Below are positions 18,448 through 27,539 of a DNA stretch of 64,000 nucleotides, piece by piece (within the stretch, counting starts at the first letter, position 1; each line of letters opens with the position of its first letter). Under the pieces are notes generated by a model that saw only the letters and a list, made by a program, of their open reading frames with translations, did not search any database and was not told the origin of the DNA. This DNA is from an uncultured Eubacteriales bacterium (GTDB lineage: Bacteria > Bacillota > Clostridia > Oscillospirales > Acutalibacteraceae). A program made the translations under genes and the position numbers. The stretch covers positions 115,608 through 179,607 of the forward strand of contig CAKSSJ010000001.1 of NCBI GenBank assembly GCA_934488615.1, written 5' to 3'.

Positions 18448-18532
18448 TGCACCGTCTCCTTGCATTTGATTATACTAAAACTATTATACTCTATTATTAC
18501 GACAAAATAAAGCAAATTTTTTATGAATTTTC

Positions 18533-18568
18533 ATATAAAAAATGGGACTGCGCCGTTGCAGCAGTCCC
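18533..18568 (-). terminator. Terminator after ppa
   Basis: On the minus strand GGGACTGC pairs with GCAGTCCC around a 9-base loop and is followed by an ATTTTTTA run. Confidence 0.85.
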
Positions 18569-18583
18569 GGTATGAAGAAATTT

Positions 18584-19114
18584 TTATTTACAGTAATTTT
18601 CGATGTAGTTGTCGATTGCTTCGGATATTATTTTTATCGCAACGCTTCTTTCGCTTACCTCGTTTACCGCCGTTTCTTTATTCTCGAGTGTTTTGTAAAC
18701 TGAGAAGAAATGGCGCATTTCATCAAATATATGCTTAGGCAGCTGATCAATGTTTGTATAGATGTTGTAATTCGGATCGTTAAACGGAATTGCAATGATT
18801 TTTTCGTCATTGTGACCATTGTCGATCATTGAAATAACGCCGATCGGATACGCTCTGCAAAGTGTAAGAGGCTCAAGCGGCTCTGAGCAAAGAAGGAGCA
18901 CGTCAAGAGGATCGCCGTCATCGCCGAGAGATCTCGGAATGAAGCCGTAGTTTGCGGGATAGTGGGTTGAGGTATAAAGAATTCGATCAAGTATGATCAA
19001 GCCCGTTTCCTTGTCAAGCTCATATTTGTTTTTGCTTCCCTTTGGAATTTCGATAACGCAGACAAAGTCCTCGGGCGAAATCCTCTTGGGTGAAATGTCA
19101 TGCCATATATTCAT
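18584..19114 (-). CDS. ppa: Inorganic pyrophosphatase, family I
   Basis: A 176-residue soluble pyrophosphatase that hydrolyses PPi to two phosphates. The active-site signature DGDPLDVLLL is at about 65-74, preceded by HYPANYGFIPRSLGD. Conserved lysine and tyrosine positions (KNKYELD) are present. GGAGGATATACA precedes the ATG, which overlaps the end of the GH78 gene by 4 bases, so the two are translationally coupled. Pairing with a glycosidase is odd for a housekeeping enzyme. Confidence 0.95.
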   Translation of the reverse strand: MNIWHDISPKRISPEDFVCVIEIPKGSKNKYELDKETGLIILDRILYTSTHYPANYGFIPRSLGDDGDPLDVLLLCSEPLEPLTLCRAYPIGVISMIDNGHNDEKIIAIPFNDPNYNIYTNIDQLPKHIFDEMRHFFSVYKTLENKETAVNEVSERSVAIKIISEAIDNYIENYCK

Positions 19115-21303
19115 TGTATATCCTCCTTGCTTATTACTATTTCATTTCTGCCGTTTTTCAACGGAATTGTTTTATTTGAAGTTAAAACAGCGGCTATGCC
19201 ATCGCACAGATCAATGCAAACCTTAATGCCTTCTTGAATGCGTTCCCACGAAACACCGATCTCACCGTGCGGAGTTGTGATTCTTCCTTTTGCCCGGTCA
19301 AGGCATTTCGGGAAAACTGGAGCAACGGTTATGCGGTCATACCGAACCGAGCCTTCCTCCTGCATAATTCCGAGGATTCTTTCAAAAAGGAATTCCGTGC
19401 TTGCGCCGAACATCGGATGAGAGTGCGACGCTTCGCCGTTCCAGTTTTCCCAGAGCGTTGTCGCTCCCGAGCGCCGCATGAAATCAAAGGAAACATCTCC
19501 TTTGTTGGCAAGGAGCCTTGTTGCAAGATTTCCGTTGCCGCTTTTGTACAAAACTCTTAGAAGAATTTCGGTTCCGAAAATTCCTGTGTCGAATTCCGTC
19601 TTTTTGCTGTATTTTTTTATGATATTTTCAAGCGTTTTTTCGTTCCCCAGTCCGCAATCCAGTGCGAATGCGTTTGCGCCCTGAATGTTGCCGAAGAAGT
19701 CTCCCGTGGCTTCGTCAAAATATTCTTTGACCACGGCGGCAGAGTATTCGTTTATCATCTGCTCGTATTTTTCATACGGCTTGCCGAGAGCTTTCGCGCA
19801 GAAAATCATTCGTCTGAGCTGAGTAATAAACATTGTCGTGTTTACAAAAGCCTCGGGAATTTTTATGCTTTCGGGTGTGCACCAGTCGCCGAGGCACCAA
19901 CCGTCCTTTTCCTCGCGGACGATAAGTCCGTTTTCCGTGCGGCTTTCCATGTAGTCAACGAATTTCTCCATTGACGGGAACATAAACTCAAGCTCGCCGA
20001 TATTTCCGTAATGGCGGTAGAACTGATACGGAACGTTGATTATTGCTCCGCCCCATCCCGCAGAGCCGCCGCCTCCGCCTGCAAAGGGAGCTGTGTGCTG
20101 AACATGGCCTGTTGCTTTATCCTGACAGTCCCATATGTCGGCTATCCATTTTCTGTAAAATTCTTCACAGTCAAATTCGGTCATTACCGCATTACAGGTG
20201 AGCTGACCGTCGCCCGTGTAGCCGAGCCGTTCACGGTGGGGACAGTCCGACGGAACACCCGAATGCATGTTCGAAAGCTGAGTGTTCACAAAGGTTTTAT
20301 AATACCAGTTAAGAGTTTCGTCACTGGACTCAAAGCATGATGTTACCTTAATATCGGAGTGAATCACACGAACCTCAACGGGCTTTGCGTTATTCGTAAG
20401 AGTGAAATATCTGAACCCGAACCAACAGAAATACGGGTGATACAGCTTTTCCTCGTCTGTTATTATTTTTTCGATCTGGCGCTGTTCGTTAAAGCCGACC
20501 GAGCGGTTGTTAAGCGTCAGGTCGTCGTTCAGATTTTCCGCACATTCCATTATTACCGTTTCACTTGGTCTGTCACAGAAAATAACAGGGTATCCCGTAA
20601 TGTTTCGTTCAACGGCGTATACGGAATATTCGCCGAAGTCCTTAATAAGTTTCGGTTTGAGTGTTTCAATAACCCTATCGGGCGGACAAGTCTGAACATA
20701 AAAATCGCTTTTCGGCGGAACGACCTCAAACGGCTCCTCGCTGTTTACAAGTGTTCCGTCCTCGGTGTTCCATCTGCGGTCAAAGCCTGTAAAATCAAGA
20801 TGCTCCCCGTGAAAAAGATTTGATTTCTTGAAAAATCCAGAAGAACAAACGACATCATGGCGATTTGAAAAAAACGATTTATCATCAACATCGAGCTTGT
20901 AACAGAGCTTGATGTTGCCGTAGTTCATGTTGCCCTCGGCCTTTCTTTCAAGCTGATGATAATATCCTCCGCCGACCGTTATTCCGAGAACATTATGTCC
21001 CGTATGCAGGTATTTCGCAACATCGTATTCCATGACATAGATTCGATGATTCCATTCGTCATTGAGCGGATAAACAAGATTCATGTCAGGGCGCTCATGA
21101 TAATCGGAATAGGCGGGAACAAATTCGTCTGTACCGACCCTTTTCCCGTTTATATAAAGAATAAACCAGCCGAGTCCGCAGATCGTAATTTTTGCCTTTG
21201 AAAAATCGCCGTGTATTTCAAGCTCGGAGCGGAACAGACATGCATCCGACGGAGTACGCGGACTGAGCCATACGGCATCTGAAAACATTTCTTTGTGCTT
21301 CAT
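19111..21303 (-). CDS. Alpha-L-rhamnosidase-like protein, GH78
   Basis: A 730-residue protein without a signal peptide. The N-terminal beta domains include GLGWFILYINGKRVGTDEF and YDVAKYLHTGHNVLGI, the typical carbohydrate-binding part. The catalytic (alpha/alpha)6 region contains SDCPHRERLGYTGDGQ, GWGGAIINVPYQFYRHYGN and GATTLWENWNGEASHSHPMFG, all family hallmarks. It would release terminal rhamnose from glycans or plant glycosides inside the cell. First gene of an operon with ppa; GAGG lies before the ATG. Confidence 0.9.
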   Translation of the reverse strand: MKHKEMFSDAVWLSPRTPSDACLFRSELEIHGDFSKAKITICGLGWFILYINGKRVGTDEFVPAYSDYHERPDMNLVYPLNDEWNHRIYVMEYDVAKYLHTGHNVLGITVGGGYYHQLERKAEGNMNYGNIKLCYKLDVDDKSFFSNRHDVVCSSGFFKKSNLFHGEHLDFTGFDRRWNTEDGTLVNSEEPFEVVPPKSDFYVQTCPPDRVIETLKPKLIKDFGEYSVYAVERNITGYPVIFCDRPSETVIMECAENLNDDLTLNNRSVGFNEQRQIEKIITDEEKLYHPYFCWFGFRYFTLTNNAKPVEVRVIHSDIKVTSCFESSDETLNWYYKTFVNTQLSNMHSGVPSDCPHRERLGYTGDGQLTCNAVMTEFDCEEFYRKWIADIWDCQDKATGHVQHTAPFAGGGGGSAGWGGAIINVPYQFYRHYGNIGELEFMFPSMEKFVDYMESRTENGLIVREEKDGWCLGDWCTPESIKIPEAFVNTTMFITQLRRMIFCAKALGKPYEKYEQMINEYSAAVVKEYFDEATGDFFGNIQGANAFALDCGLGNEKTLENIIKKYSKKTEFDTGIFGTEILLRVLYKSGNGNLATRLLANKGDVSFDFMRRSGATTLWENWNGEASHSHPMFGASTEFLFERILGIMQEEGSVRYDRITVAPVFPKCLDRAKGRITTPHGEIGVSWERIQEGIKVCIDLCDGIAAVLTSNKTIPLKNGRNEIVISKEDIQ

Positions 21304-21320
21304 ATTTTCCTCTTAAATTA

Positions 21321-21368
21321 AAAATACCGCCGTATTAAAACCGAAATGCTTTAATACGACGGTTTGTT
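21321..21368 (-). terminator. Terminator after the lipoprotein gene
   Basis: On the minus strand ACCGTCGTATTAAA pairs with TTTAATACGGCGGT, a 14-bp stem with one wobble, then ATTTTTA. It separates the lipoprotein gene from the GH78 operon. Confidence 0.88.
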
Positions 21369-21376
21369 GTATCAGT

Positions 21377-23191
21377 TTATTTTACCGTCGCAGTATATCT
21401 GCTTACAAAGCCCATGTACTGCTTCTTTGCGCCTGAACCGTTGAATGCCTGGTCGTTGCTCTTTGTCCAACCCGAAATAGCGATTGAACCGTCGTCAAGA
21501 ACCGCAACGTCCATAACTCCGTCGTCCTCTGCGCCGTTAAGTCTTACGGTATAGGTGGTTTTGCCCTCCTCGTTGAGGTAGAGAATATAGCCGTCAGCAC
21601 CTCCGCCGACCTTGTATCCCTGGAAATCACCGGTTGCGGACTGCGACTGTCCGACCACCGCATAGCCGCCCTCAACGCAAACAATTCCTGTTACAGAATC
21701 GTTGTCCGCGCCGCCGATAAGCCTTGACCAGCAGACCTGACCCTTTGAATTATATCTGAGCACATAGCCGTCACGCTTGCCGTAATTCGTTGTGTAGATT
21801 CCGTCGGCCTTCTTGTAAATCGTGAATGTTCCGCCGACAACGCAACCACCGTCATCAGTTGCGGCAATGGCGTTATATTCGCTCATGCCGGAGCCCTGAA
21901 GATATTCTGCCCAGTCGAGGTTACCCTTTTTGCTGAGCTTGAGGAGAACTGTGTTTGAGGTTTGAATCTTATGATATCTGATTCCCGAGAAATCTCCGTC
22001 ATACGACATTGTAACGCAGGTTGCGAAAATGTCGCCGCTTGAGTTTACTGCGATCGCCGAAATGTTATTGGACTTTGAGCCCTGGAGAACCTTTCTCCAC
22101 TTTATGTTTCCGTTTTTATCAAATTTAAAGATGAATGCCTTTGTGCCGCCCTTTTGGGTGCCTGTGAAAAATCCCGATTCGGAGACTGCTTTACCGCCCG
22201 CAACAAATCCGCCGTCAGGGGTTGCGGCGAGGGAGCTGATGTATTCGCCTGTCGAGGAAGCGTCTGACGGGAAAATGTATTTCCACATCAAGCTTCCGTC
22301 TGCCTTAAGCCGAACGATAAATGCCGAGTTGGTTGAAGCTGTTTTAACAACATCACCCGATTTTGCCGCAGTGTAGCCTGCCGCAACGATCGTTCCGTCC
22401 TTAAGCTCAATAACATCGTTAAAGGCAACAGCGTTGTCTCCGCCGACAATATATTTCCATGCTACCTTGCCGTCCGAGGAATACTTGACCAGCGAGGTGT
22501 GCTGAATTTCCCATTCGCCCGAAACGCCCTTATAGTCGCCGTCCTTGGAGCCTGAGATTCCTGCGGCAACGAATCCGCCGTCCTTGCAGGCCGTCACCTT
22601 TCTGAAAGCGTCAAGTCCCGAGCCGCCAAAATATTTCGTATACTCACATTTAACCTCCTCAATCTTCTTCTTGGAGGGATTATTAACTCCGACCGTTGTT
22701 GAGGTTGTGATTGCCGAAGAAGATACCTTGGTCGTCGGCTTTTCGTTTGTTGTGTAGTCAGGCGATTCATTGGTCTGCTCCAGCTCAAGCTTGCCGTTGA
22801 CATACTTTCCTGTGTAGTAGATCATGTTGCCGAAGGTGTCGGTCTCATTCTTTGTGTAAAGAATGTTGCCCTTTGAGTCCTTCTTACCTGTCGTGTATAT
22901 CGTTTTGCCGTAGCTGTCCTTGAGGCCTGTTGAATATATCCTGTGACCCTCTTTGTCGATGATTCCCGTTGAGTCAGTAACCTTGCCGTTCGGATCGGTT
23001 GCGCCCGTAATGGCGGTAACCTCCTGAGCACCTTTTTTAAGTTCATCGTCAACGATGTCTATATCATCGGGAGTTTCGGAAATAAGCTTGTCGTTCTTCT
23101 CGCCCGGAGTTGCGGAATCACCGCATGCGGTGAACATGCAAACCGACATTGCCAATATAAGCAACAAGGCGATTATTTTATATCTGTTCAT
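21377..23191 (-). CDS. Secreted lipoprotein with beta-propeller-like repeats
   Basis: A 604-residue lipoprotein. Signal peptide with lipobox MFTAC, cysteine at 23. Residues about 60-140 hold short repeats of the form TG-KDS-GK-IYTTG, a Thr/Ser linker follows (about 150-175), and the remainder carries about seven repeats centred on DGGFVAAG, GGCVVGG and similar (DGG-V--G), each about 55 residues with a W-Y/R-K motif between. This looks like a beta-propeller facing outward. Ligand unknown; the surrounding glycosidases suggest a surface glycan role, as inference. Own promoter at 23220-23248. Confidence 0.8.
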   Translation of the reverse strand: MNRYKIIALLLILAMSVCMFTACGDSATPGEKNDKLISETPDDIDIVDDELKKGAQEVTAITGATDPNGKVTDSTGIIDKEGHRIYSTGLKDSYGKTIYTTGKKDSKGNILYTKNETDTFGNMIYYTGKYVNGKLELEQTNESPDYTTNEKPTTKVSSSAITTSTTVGVNNPSKKKIEEVKCEYTKYFGGSGLDAFRKVTACKDGGFVAAGISGSKDGDYKGVSGEWEIQHTSLVKYSSDGKVAWKYIVGGDNAVAFNDVIELKDGTIVAAGYTAAKSGDVVKTASTNSAFIVRLKADGSLMWKYIFPSDASSTGEYISSLAATPDGGFVAGGKAVSESGFFTGTQKGGTKAFIFKFDKNGNIKWRKVLQGSKSNNISAIAVNSSGDIFATCVTMSYDGDFSGIRYHKIQTSNTVLLKLSKKGNLDWAEYLQGSGMSEYNAIAATDDGGCVVGGTFTIYKKADGIYTTNYGKRDGYVLRYNSKGQVCWSRLIGGADNDSVTGIVCVEGGYAVVGQSQSATGDFQGYKVGGGADGYILYLNEEGKTTYTVRLNGAEDDGVMDVAVLDDGSIAISGWTKSNDQAFNGSGAKKQYMGFVSRYTATVK

Positions 23192-23219
23192 ATCAATTCC
23201 TCCTTAATGGATTTCCTTT

Positions 23220-23248
23220 ATAATACCATACTTTAATAATATTTTCAA
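23220..23248 (-). promoter_or_regulatory. Promoter for the lipoprotein gene
   Basis: On the minus strand TTGAAA, a 17-base spacer and TATTAT, about 28 bases before the start codon. Confidence 0.7.
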
Positions 23249-23319
23249 TGCCTTATTGCAACTGATTGTATTACAACGCGTAAACCTTTAAAAAAATAAA
23301 TAATACGCCGCTAAATATA

Positions 23320-23348
23320 TTGACTTTTCCAATTGATTTTGATAGTAT
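23320..23348 (+). promoter_or_regulatory. Promoter for the HAD-GH38 operon
   Basis: TTGACT, a 17-base spacer and TAGTAT, 38 bases before the HAD start codon. Confidence 0.7.
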
Positions 23349-23386
23349 AAATTGATTTAGATTTTTTAAAGCAAAGGAAGTATCAT

Positions 23387-24382
23387 ATGCTTTTGGACAA
23401 AACAATTCATATTCCCGATCTGGGAGATATCGGCGCAGACAGCGGCTTTCACGTTTTGAACGCTACAGAGGACGGAAAGTTTTCCGTCGGCAAAAACGGC
23501 GTTGTCGATATCGTTTCGACAGGCGACAGCAAGGTTGAGTTCGTTTCATTCGGCTCGCACACTCTCGCTTGTGTAAAATCGGCAATCGCTTATCCCGTTT
23601 ATTATCCCGTTGCACCCGTTACTCTTGAGAAGCCCGTTAAGGCTGTTCTCATGGATCTTGACGGAACAACGGTTCGCAGTGAGGAGTTCTGGATCTGGAT
23701 TATTCAGATGAGCATTGCAAGTCTCCTCGGCAATCCGAAGTTTGAACTTGAAGAGGCCGACCTTCCGTTTGTTTCGGGTCACTCGGTTTCCGAGCATCTT
23801 CAGTATTGTATTGATAAATACTGCCCGGGTGCATCGCTCGATAAGGCTCGTGATTTCTACTTTGAGCATACCCACAGAGAGATGGAAGAGATCATGGCAG
23901 GCAGAGGCAAGGACGGCGCATTTACCCCGACCGAGGGTGTTAAGGATTTCCTCTATGAGCTTAAGGACATGGGCGTAAAGATCGGACTTGTTACCTCGGG
24001 TCTTTACGAAAAGGCATGGCCTGAAATTCTTTCGGCATTCAAGACCCTCGGCATGGGCGACCCGAAGGATTTCTACGACGCAATCATTTCCGCAGGCTTC
24101 CCTCTCAGAAAGGGCTCTGTCGGTACCCTCGGCGAGCTTTCTCCGAAGCCACACCCGTGGCTCTATTCTGAAACCTCTATCGTAGGTCTCGGCGAGGCAT
24201 TTGCAGACCGCAACCATGTTGTAGGCATTGAGGACAGCGGCGCAGGCGTTTGCTCTGTCCGTCTTGCAGGCTACACGACTATCGGTATCGCAGGCGGCAA
24301 CATCGTTGACAGCGGCACAAAGGCTGTTTGCAACTATTATGAAAACAGCTTTGCAGATATATTGAAAATCATAAAGGGATGA
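23387..24382 (+). CDS. HAD-superfamily hydrolase with an extra N-terminal domain
   Basis: A 331-residue protein. The HAD core runs from about 84: motif I is DLDGT with D90 and D92, motif II VTSGLYEK, and motif III/IV GIEDSGAGV near the end, with an alpha-helical cap between, as in beta-phosphoglucomutase-like phosphatases. The first 83 residues form a separate beta-rich domain (GDIGADSGFHVL, VGKNGVVDIVSTG) that I do not recognise and that ordinary HAD enzymes lack. Likely a sugar-phosphate phosphatase, judged from the fold and the GH38 neighbour. AAAGGAAG precedes the ATG. Confidence 0.85.
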   Translation: MLLDKTIHIPDLGDIGADSGFHVLNATEDGKFSVGKNGVVDIVSTGDSKVEFVSFGSHTLACVKSAIAYPVYYPVAPVTLEKPVKAVLMDLDGTTVRSEEFWIWIIQMSIASLLGNPKFELEEADLPFVSGHSVSEHLQYCIDKYCPGASLDKARDFYFEHTHREMEEIMAGRGKDGAFTPTEGVKDFLYELKDMGVKIGLVTSGLYEKAWPEILSAFKTLGMGDPKDFYDAIISAGFPLRKGSVGTLGELSPKPHPWLYSETSIVGLGEAFADRNHVVGIEDSGAGVCSVRLAGYTTIGIAGGNIVDSGTKAVCNYYENSFADILKIIKG

Positions 24383-24387
24383 TTTAA

Positions 24388-24621
24388 TTGAAGAAAAAGA
24401 TCACTTCCGAAAAAATAGTCCATGCAGTAAGCTTTGCACTTTTTGTCCTTATGCTGACGGAGGCCTACCTCAATCACGAGGACGAAATTAAGGAAAGCTT
24501 TGCAAGACTCAAATCAATCCTCGAGGATAAAAACAAATCAAATGAAGCCGAAGCCTCCGAGCAGTCGGAAGCTTCGGAAAAAGGAGAACAGACAGATGGA
24601 CAACAAACCGCAGAAGATTAA
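24388..24621 (+). CDS. Small single-pass membrane protein, TTG start
   Basis: A 77-residue protein beginning at TTG with AAAGGGATGA upstream and no in-frame ATG near. One membrane segment lies at about 9-25 (VHAVSFALFVLMLTEAY), followed by a charged Glu/Lys/Ser-rich tail. It sits five bases after the HAD gene and its end overlaps the GH38 start by 26 bases, so it is inside a tight operon. No family recognised. Coding status is supported mainly by position, the start site and the signal-like segment. Confidence 0.6.
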   Translation: MKKKITSEKIVHAVSFALFVLMLTEAYLNHEDEIKESFARLKSILEDKNKSNEAEASEQSEASEKGEQTDGQQTAED

Positions 24622-27457
24622 CTGCCATTTTATCTCCAACACCCACTGGGACAGAGAATGGCGTTTTTCGGCAAGAAGAACACAGTACATGCTCGGCTAC
24701 ATGCTCGACATGCTGACGGATATACTTGAAAAATATCCCGAATACAGACATTTCCATCTTGATTCTCAGACTATGCCGATTCAGGATTATCTTGAGGCAT
24801 ATCCCGAGAAGAAAGAGCTTATGAAGAAATACATATCCGAGGGTCGCATCGGTGTAGGCCCCTGGTTTTGCCTGCCCGACGAATTCACCGTCGGCGGCGA
24901 ATCGCTTATCCGTAACCTCCTGCTCGGTCACAGAATCGGCAAGGAAATGGGCGGCATAAGCAAGACGGGCTATTCACCGTTCGGCTGGGGTCAGATCTCT
25001 CAGCTTCCGCAGATCTATGCAGGCTTTGATATTCACTTTGCTTCATTCTATCGCGGAATCAACGAGTATTGCGCTCCGAAGTCGGAATTCTATTGGGAAA
25101 GCCCCGACGGAACAAGAATTTACGCTTCGCGTCTCGGCAAGCGTCCGCGTTATAATATTTGGTACATCGTTCAGCGCCCTGTTTATTACAATCAGCAGAA
25201 TGAGAACAACCGTGACATGGTATGGAACGACAACAACGGTATATTCAAGTTCATTGATTCCGAGAATAGGAACCTTGATTACCAGTATGCTCACCCGTTC
25301 TATGAGTACCATAAGGAGAATATCAAGGCTCGCGCAGAGCAGGCGATAAAGGAGCAGGACAACGACTGGACAACATCTCACCGTTTCTGGTCGCTCGGTC
25401 ATGACTCATCGTGCCCCGATGCCCGTGAGGTCGAGATGATCAAAGACCTTGACGCGGCTCTCCCGAACGCAGTTGTTTATCACAGCTCGCTTAAAGAGAT
25501 GGAGCAGGGCATTATTGACGAGTTCGACCCGAATTCGCCTGTCCTCAAGGGCGAGATGCGCGACCCGTACACAAAGGGAAGCGTCAGCAGCATGATGGGC
25601 TGGATCATTTCCGCAAGAACCTATGTTAAGCAGGCTAACTTCAAGACGGAGACTCAGCTCCAGAATTATGCCGAGCCGATGGCGGTTTTCGCCGCACTCA
25701 GCGGAGCACCGTATCAGAAGAATTTCATCGACCTTTCATATAACTACCTTCTTCAGAACCACGGTCATGACAGCATCGGTGCATGCGGACGTGACGTAGT
25801 TTATGAGGACGTTATCTACCGTTACAGACAGTCAAGAGAGCTTTCAAGCTGTGTTTATGAGCGTGCATTCATGGACGTTGCGGGCGATATTAAGCTTGAC
25901 GGCTTCAGCCGTGACGACGCGGCAATTGTCGTATTCAACCCTGCTCCGTTCAAGAGAAGCGAAGCAATAAGAATGACGGTCGAGCTTCCCGCGGAGTGGA
26001 AAGCAGACAGCTTCAAAATCACCGATCCCGACGGAACGGTTCTTACATATCAGGTAATCACGACCAATAAAAACTCGGCTCAGATCATTCAGAATCCGAA
26101 CGATGTTGCTAACGTTCTTCATACTCAGCAGTACACGATTGAGCTTGACGTTAAGGACGTTCCTGCTATGGGCTATAAAACGCTCAAGCTTCAGCCTCTC
26201 TATCATGTTCGTGCAACAACTCCTAAGACCATGCTCAAGAGAAATCAGGTCATGGAGAACGAATACCTCAGAGTTTCGTTCAACTCCAACGGTACCTATA
26301 ACGTTCTTGATAAGGAGAACGGCAAGAGCTACGAGGGCCTTGGCTATTTCAAGGATACAGGCGAGATCGGCAACCCGTGGGAGCACTTCACCCCGGAGAA
26401 CGACGAAACCTTTACAACTCTTAACGAGAACGCAAAAATCACCCTTCTCCATGAGGGCGAGCTTGCCGTTTCATACAAGGTTGCAATTGATTGGGCACTT
26501 CCCGAGGGAAGAAACCCGGACGAAAAGACACGTTCAAAGCACCTCAATCCCTGCAAGATCGAGAGCATTATCACATTGAAGAAGGGCTCACGTTATCTTG
26601 AGGTTGAAACAACTATCGACAATCAGAGCGAGGATCACTACCTCCAGGTAGCATTCCCGACCGATATCAAGTCGGAATTCTCCTACGCACAGGGTCAGTT
26701 TGACGTCGTTAAGCGTCCCGTTGCAAAGCTTGACTATTCGCTTTATGACGAGATCCCGATGACCGAGCAGCCGATGAACTCCTTTGTTGACGTAACAGAC
26801 GGTAAGGTCGGCGCAGCTCTCCTCAATACGGGTCTCAAGGCATACGAAGCCTCCGACGACGAGTGCGGCACGGTTTATCTTTCGCTTCTTCGCGCCTTCC
26901 CGCTTCGCATCTGCGTTACAAGCGATATGCAGGATTACAGCGCAAGCGACAAGGGCTCACAGTGCATCGGCAAGAACACCTACCGTTATGCTTTCATGCC
27001 GCATAAGGGCGATTGGGAGGATGGCAATGTTTGGGGCGAGAGCGAGAGATTCAACCTTGCTTTCGGCGTAGCACAGCTTGCTCCGACAGACCACGGCAAG
27101 AACGGTCTTGTACATTCGTTCCTCGAGCTCGGCACCGAGAAGCTCAATGTCAGCGGTATCAAGCAGAGCGAGGACGGTACAGGCTATGTTGTTCGTCTCT
27201 TTAACCCGTCGGATAAGACCGTAAAGACAAATATCCGTCTCAACAGCGGTATCGCTCCAATCGAAAAGGCTCAGTCTCCTGTTGAAAGACAGCAGACGGA
27301 GTTTGAGCTTCCGCCGTATTCGGGCAAGAAGTGGAGCGAGGTCAAGCTCGTAAGCCTTGAAGAAAAGGATGTTGCTCCTCTCACGGTTGACGAGAACGGC
27401 TTTGCAGAGTTCGAAATCACAGGTAAAAAGATTCTTACAATAAAATTTGTCGGCTGA
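24596..27457 (+). CDS. GH38-like alpha-mannosidase-family protein, altered nucleophile site
   Basis: A 953-residue cytoplasmic protein. The start at 24596 follows AAGGAG; the longer frame upstream is only the overlap with the previous gene. The N-terminal metal motif NTHWDREW (H17, D19) and the later HGHDSIGACG (H391, D392) are family features, and the C-terminal beta domains are complete. Where GH38 enzymes carry the nucleophile Asp (PDSFG...QMPQ or IDPFG), this protein reads GYSPFGWGQISQLPQ, with no Asp at 125-134. It may be inactive or use another residue. Third gene of the HAD operon. Confidence 0.85.
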   Translation: MDNKPQKINCHFISNTHWDREWRFSARRTQYMLGYMLDMLTDILEKYPEYRHFHLDSQTMPIQDYLEAYPEKKELMKKYISEGRIGVGPWFCLPDEFTVGGESLIRNLLLGHRIGKEMGGISKTGYSPFGWGQISQLPQIYAGFDIHFASFYRGINEYCAPKSEFYWESPDGTRIYASRLGKRPRYNIWYIVQRPVYYNQQNENNRDMVWNDNNGIFKFIDSENRNLDYQYAHPFYEYHKENIKARAEQAIKEQDNDWTTSHRFWSLGHDSSCPDAREVEMIKDLDAALPNAVVYHSSLKEMEQGIIDEFDPNSPVLKGEMRDPYTKGSVSSMMGWIISARTYVKQANFKTETQLQNYAEPMAVFAALSGAPYQKNFIDLSYNYLLQNHGHDSIGACGRDVVYEDVIYRYRQSRELSSCVYERAFMDVAGDIKLDGFSRDDAAIVVFNPAPFKRSEAIRMTVELPAEWKADSFKITDPDGTVLTYQVITTNKNSAQIIQNPNDVANVLHTQQYTIELDVKDVPAMGYKTLKLQPLYHVRATTPKTMLKRNQVMENEYLRVSFNSNGTYNVLDKENGKSYEGLGYFKDTGEIGNPWEHFTPENDETFTTLNENAKITLLHEGELAVSYKVAIDWALPEGRNPDEKTRSKHLNPCKIESIITLKKGSRYLEVETTIDNQSEDHYLQVAFPTDIKSEFSYAQGQFDVVKRPVAKLDYSLYDEIPMTEQPMNSFVDVTDGKVGAALLNTGLKAYEASDDECGTVYLSLLRAFPLRICVTSDMQDYSASDKGSQCIGKNTYRYAFMPHKGDWEDGNVWGESERFNLAFGVAQLAPTDHGKNGLVHSFLELGTEKLNVSGIKQSEDGTGYVVRLFNPSDKTVKTNIRLNSGIAPIEKAQSPVERQQTEFELPPYSGKKWSEVKLVSLEEKDVAPLTVDENGFAEFEITGKKILTIKFVG

Positions 27458-27464
27458 TAAATTA

Positions 27465-27525
27465 TAACTGAGGGAACGTCATTAGTCCGACGTTCTCTCG
27501 GGCAAGTCGATTGCCCGAATTTGAG
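27465..27525 (+). other. Two adjacent hairpins after the GH38-like gene
   Basis: Stem GAACGTC / GACGTTC and directly after it CGGGCAA / TTGCCCG. Neither is followed by a T run, so they are not a plain terminator. They occupy most of the 82-base gap before the next gene. Confidence 0.5.
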
Positions 27526-27539
27526 GGATAAATCAAGCA

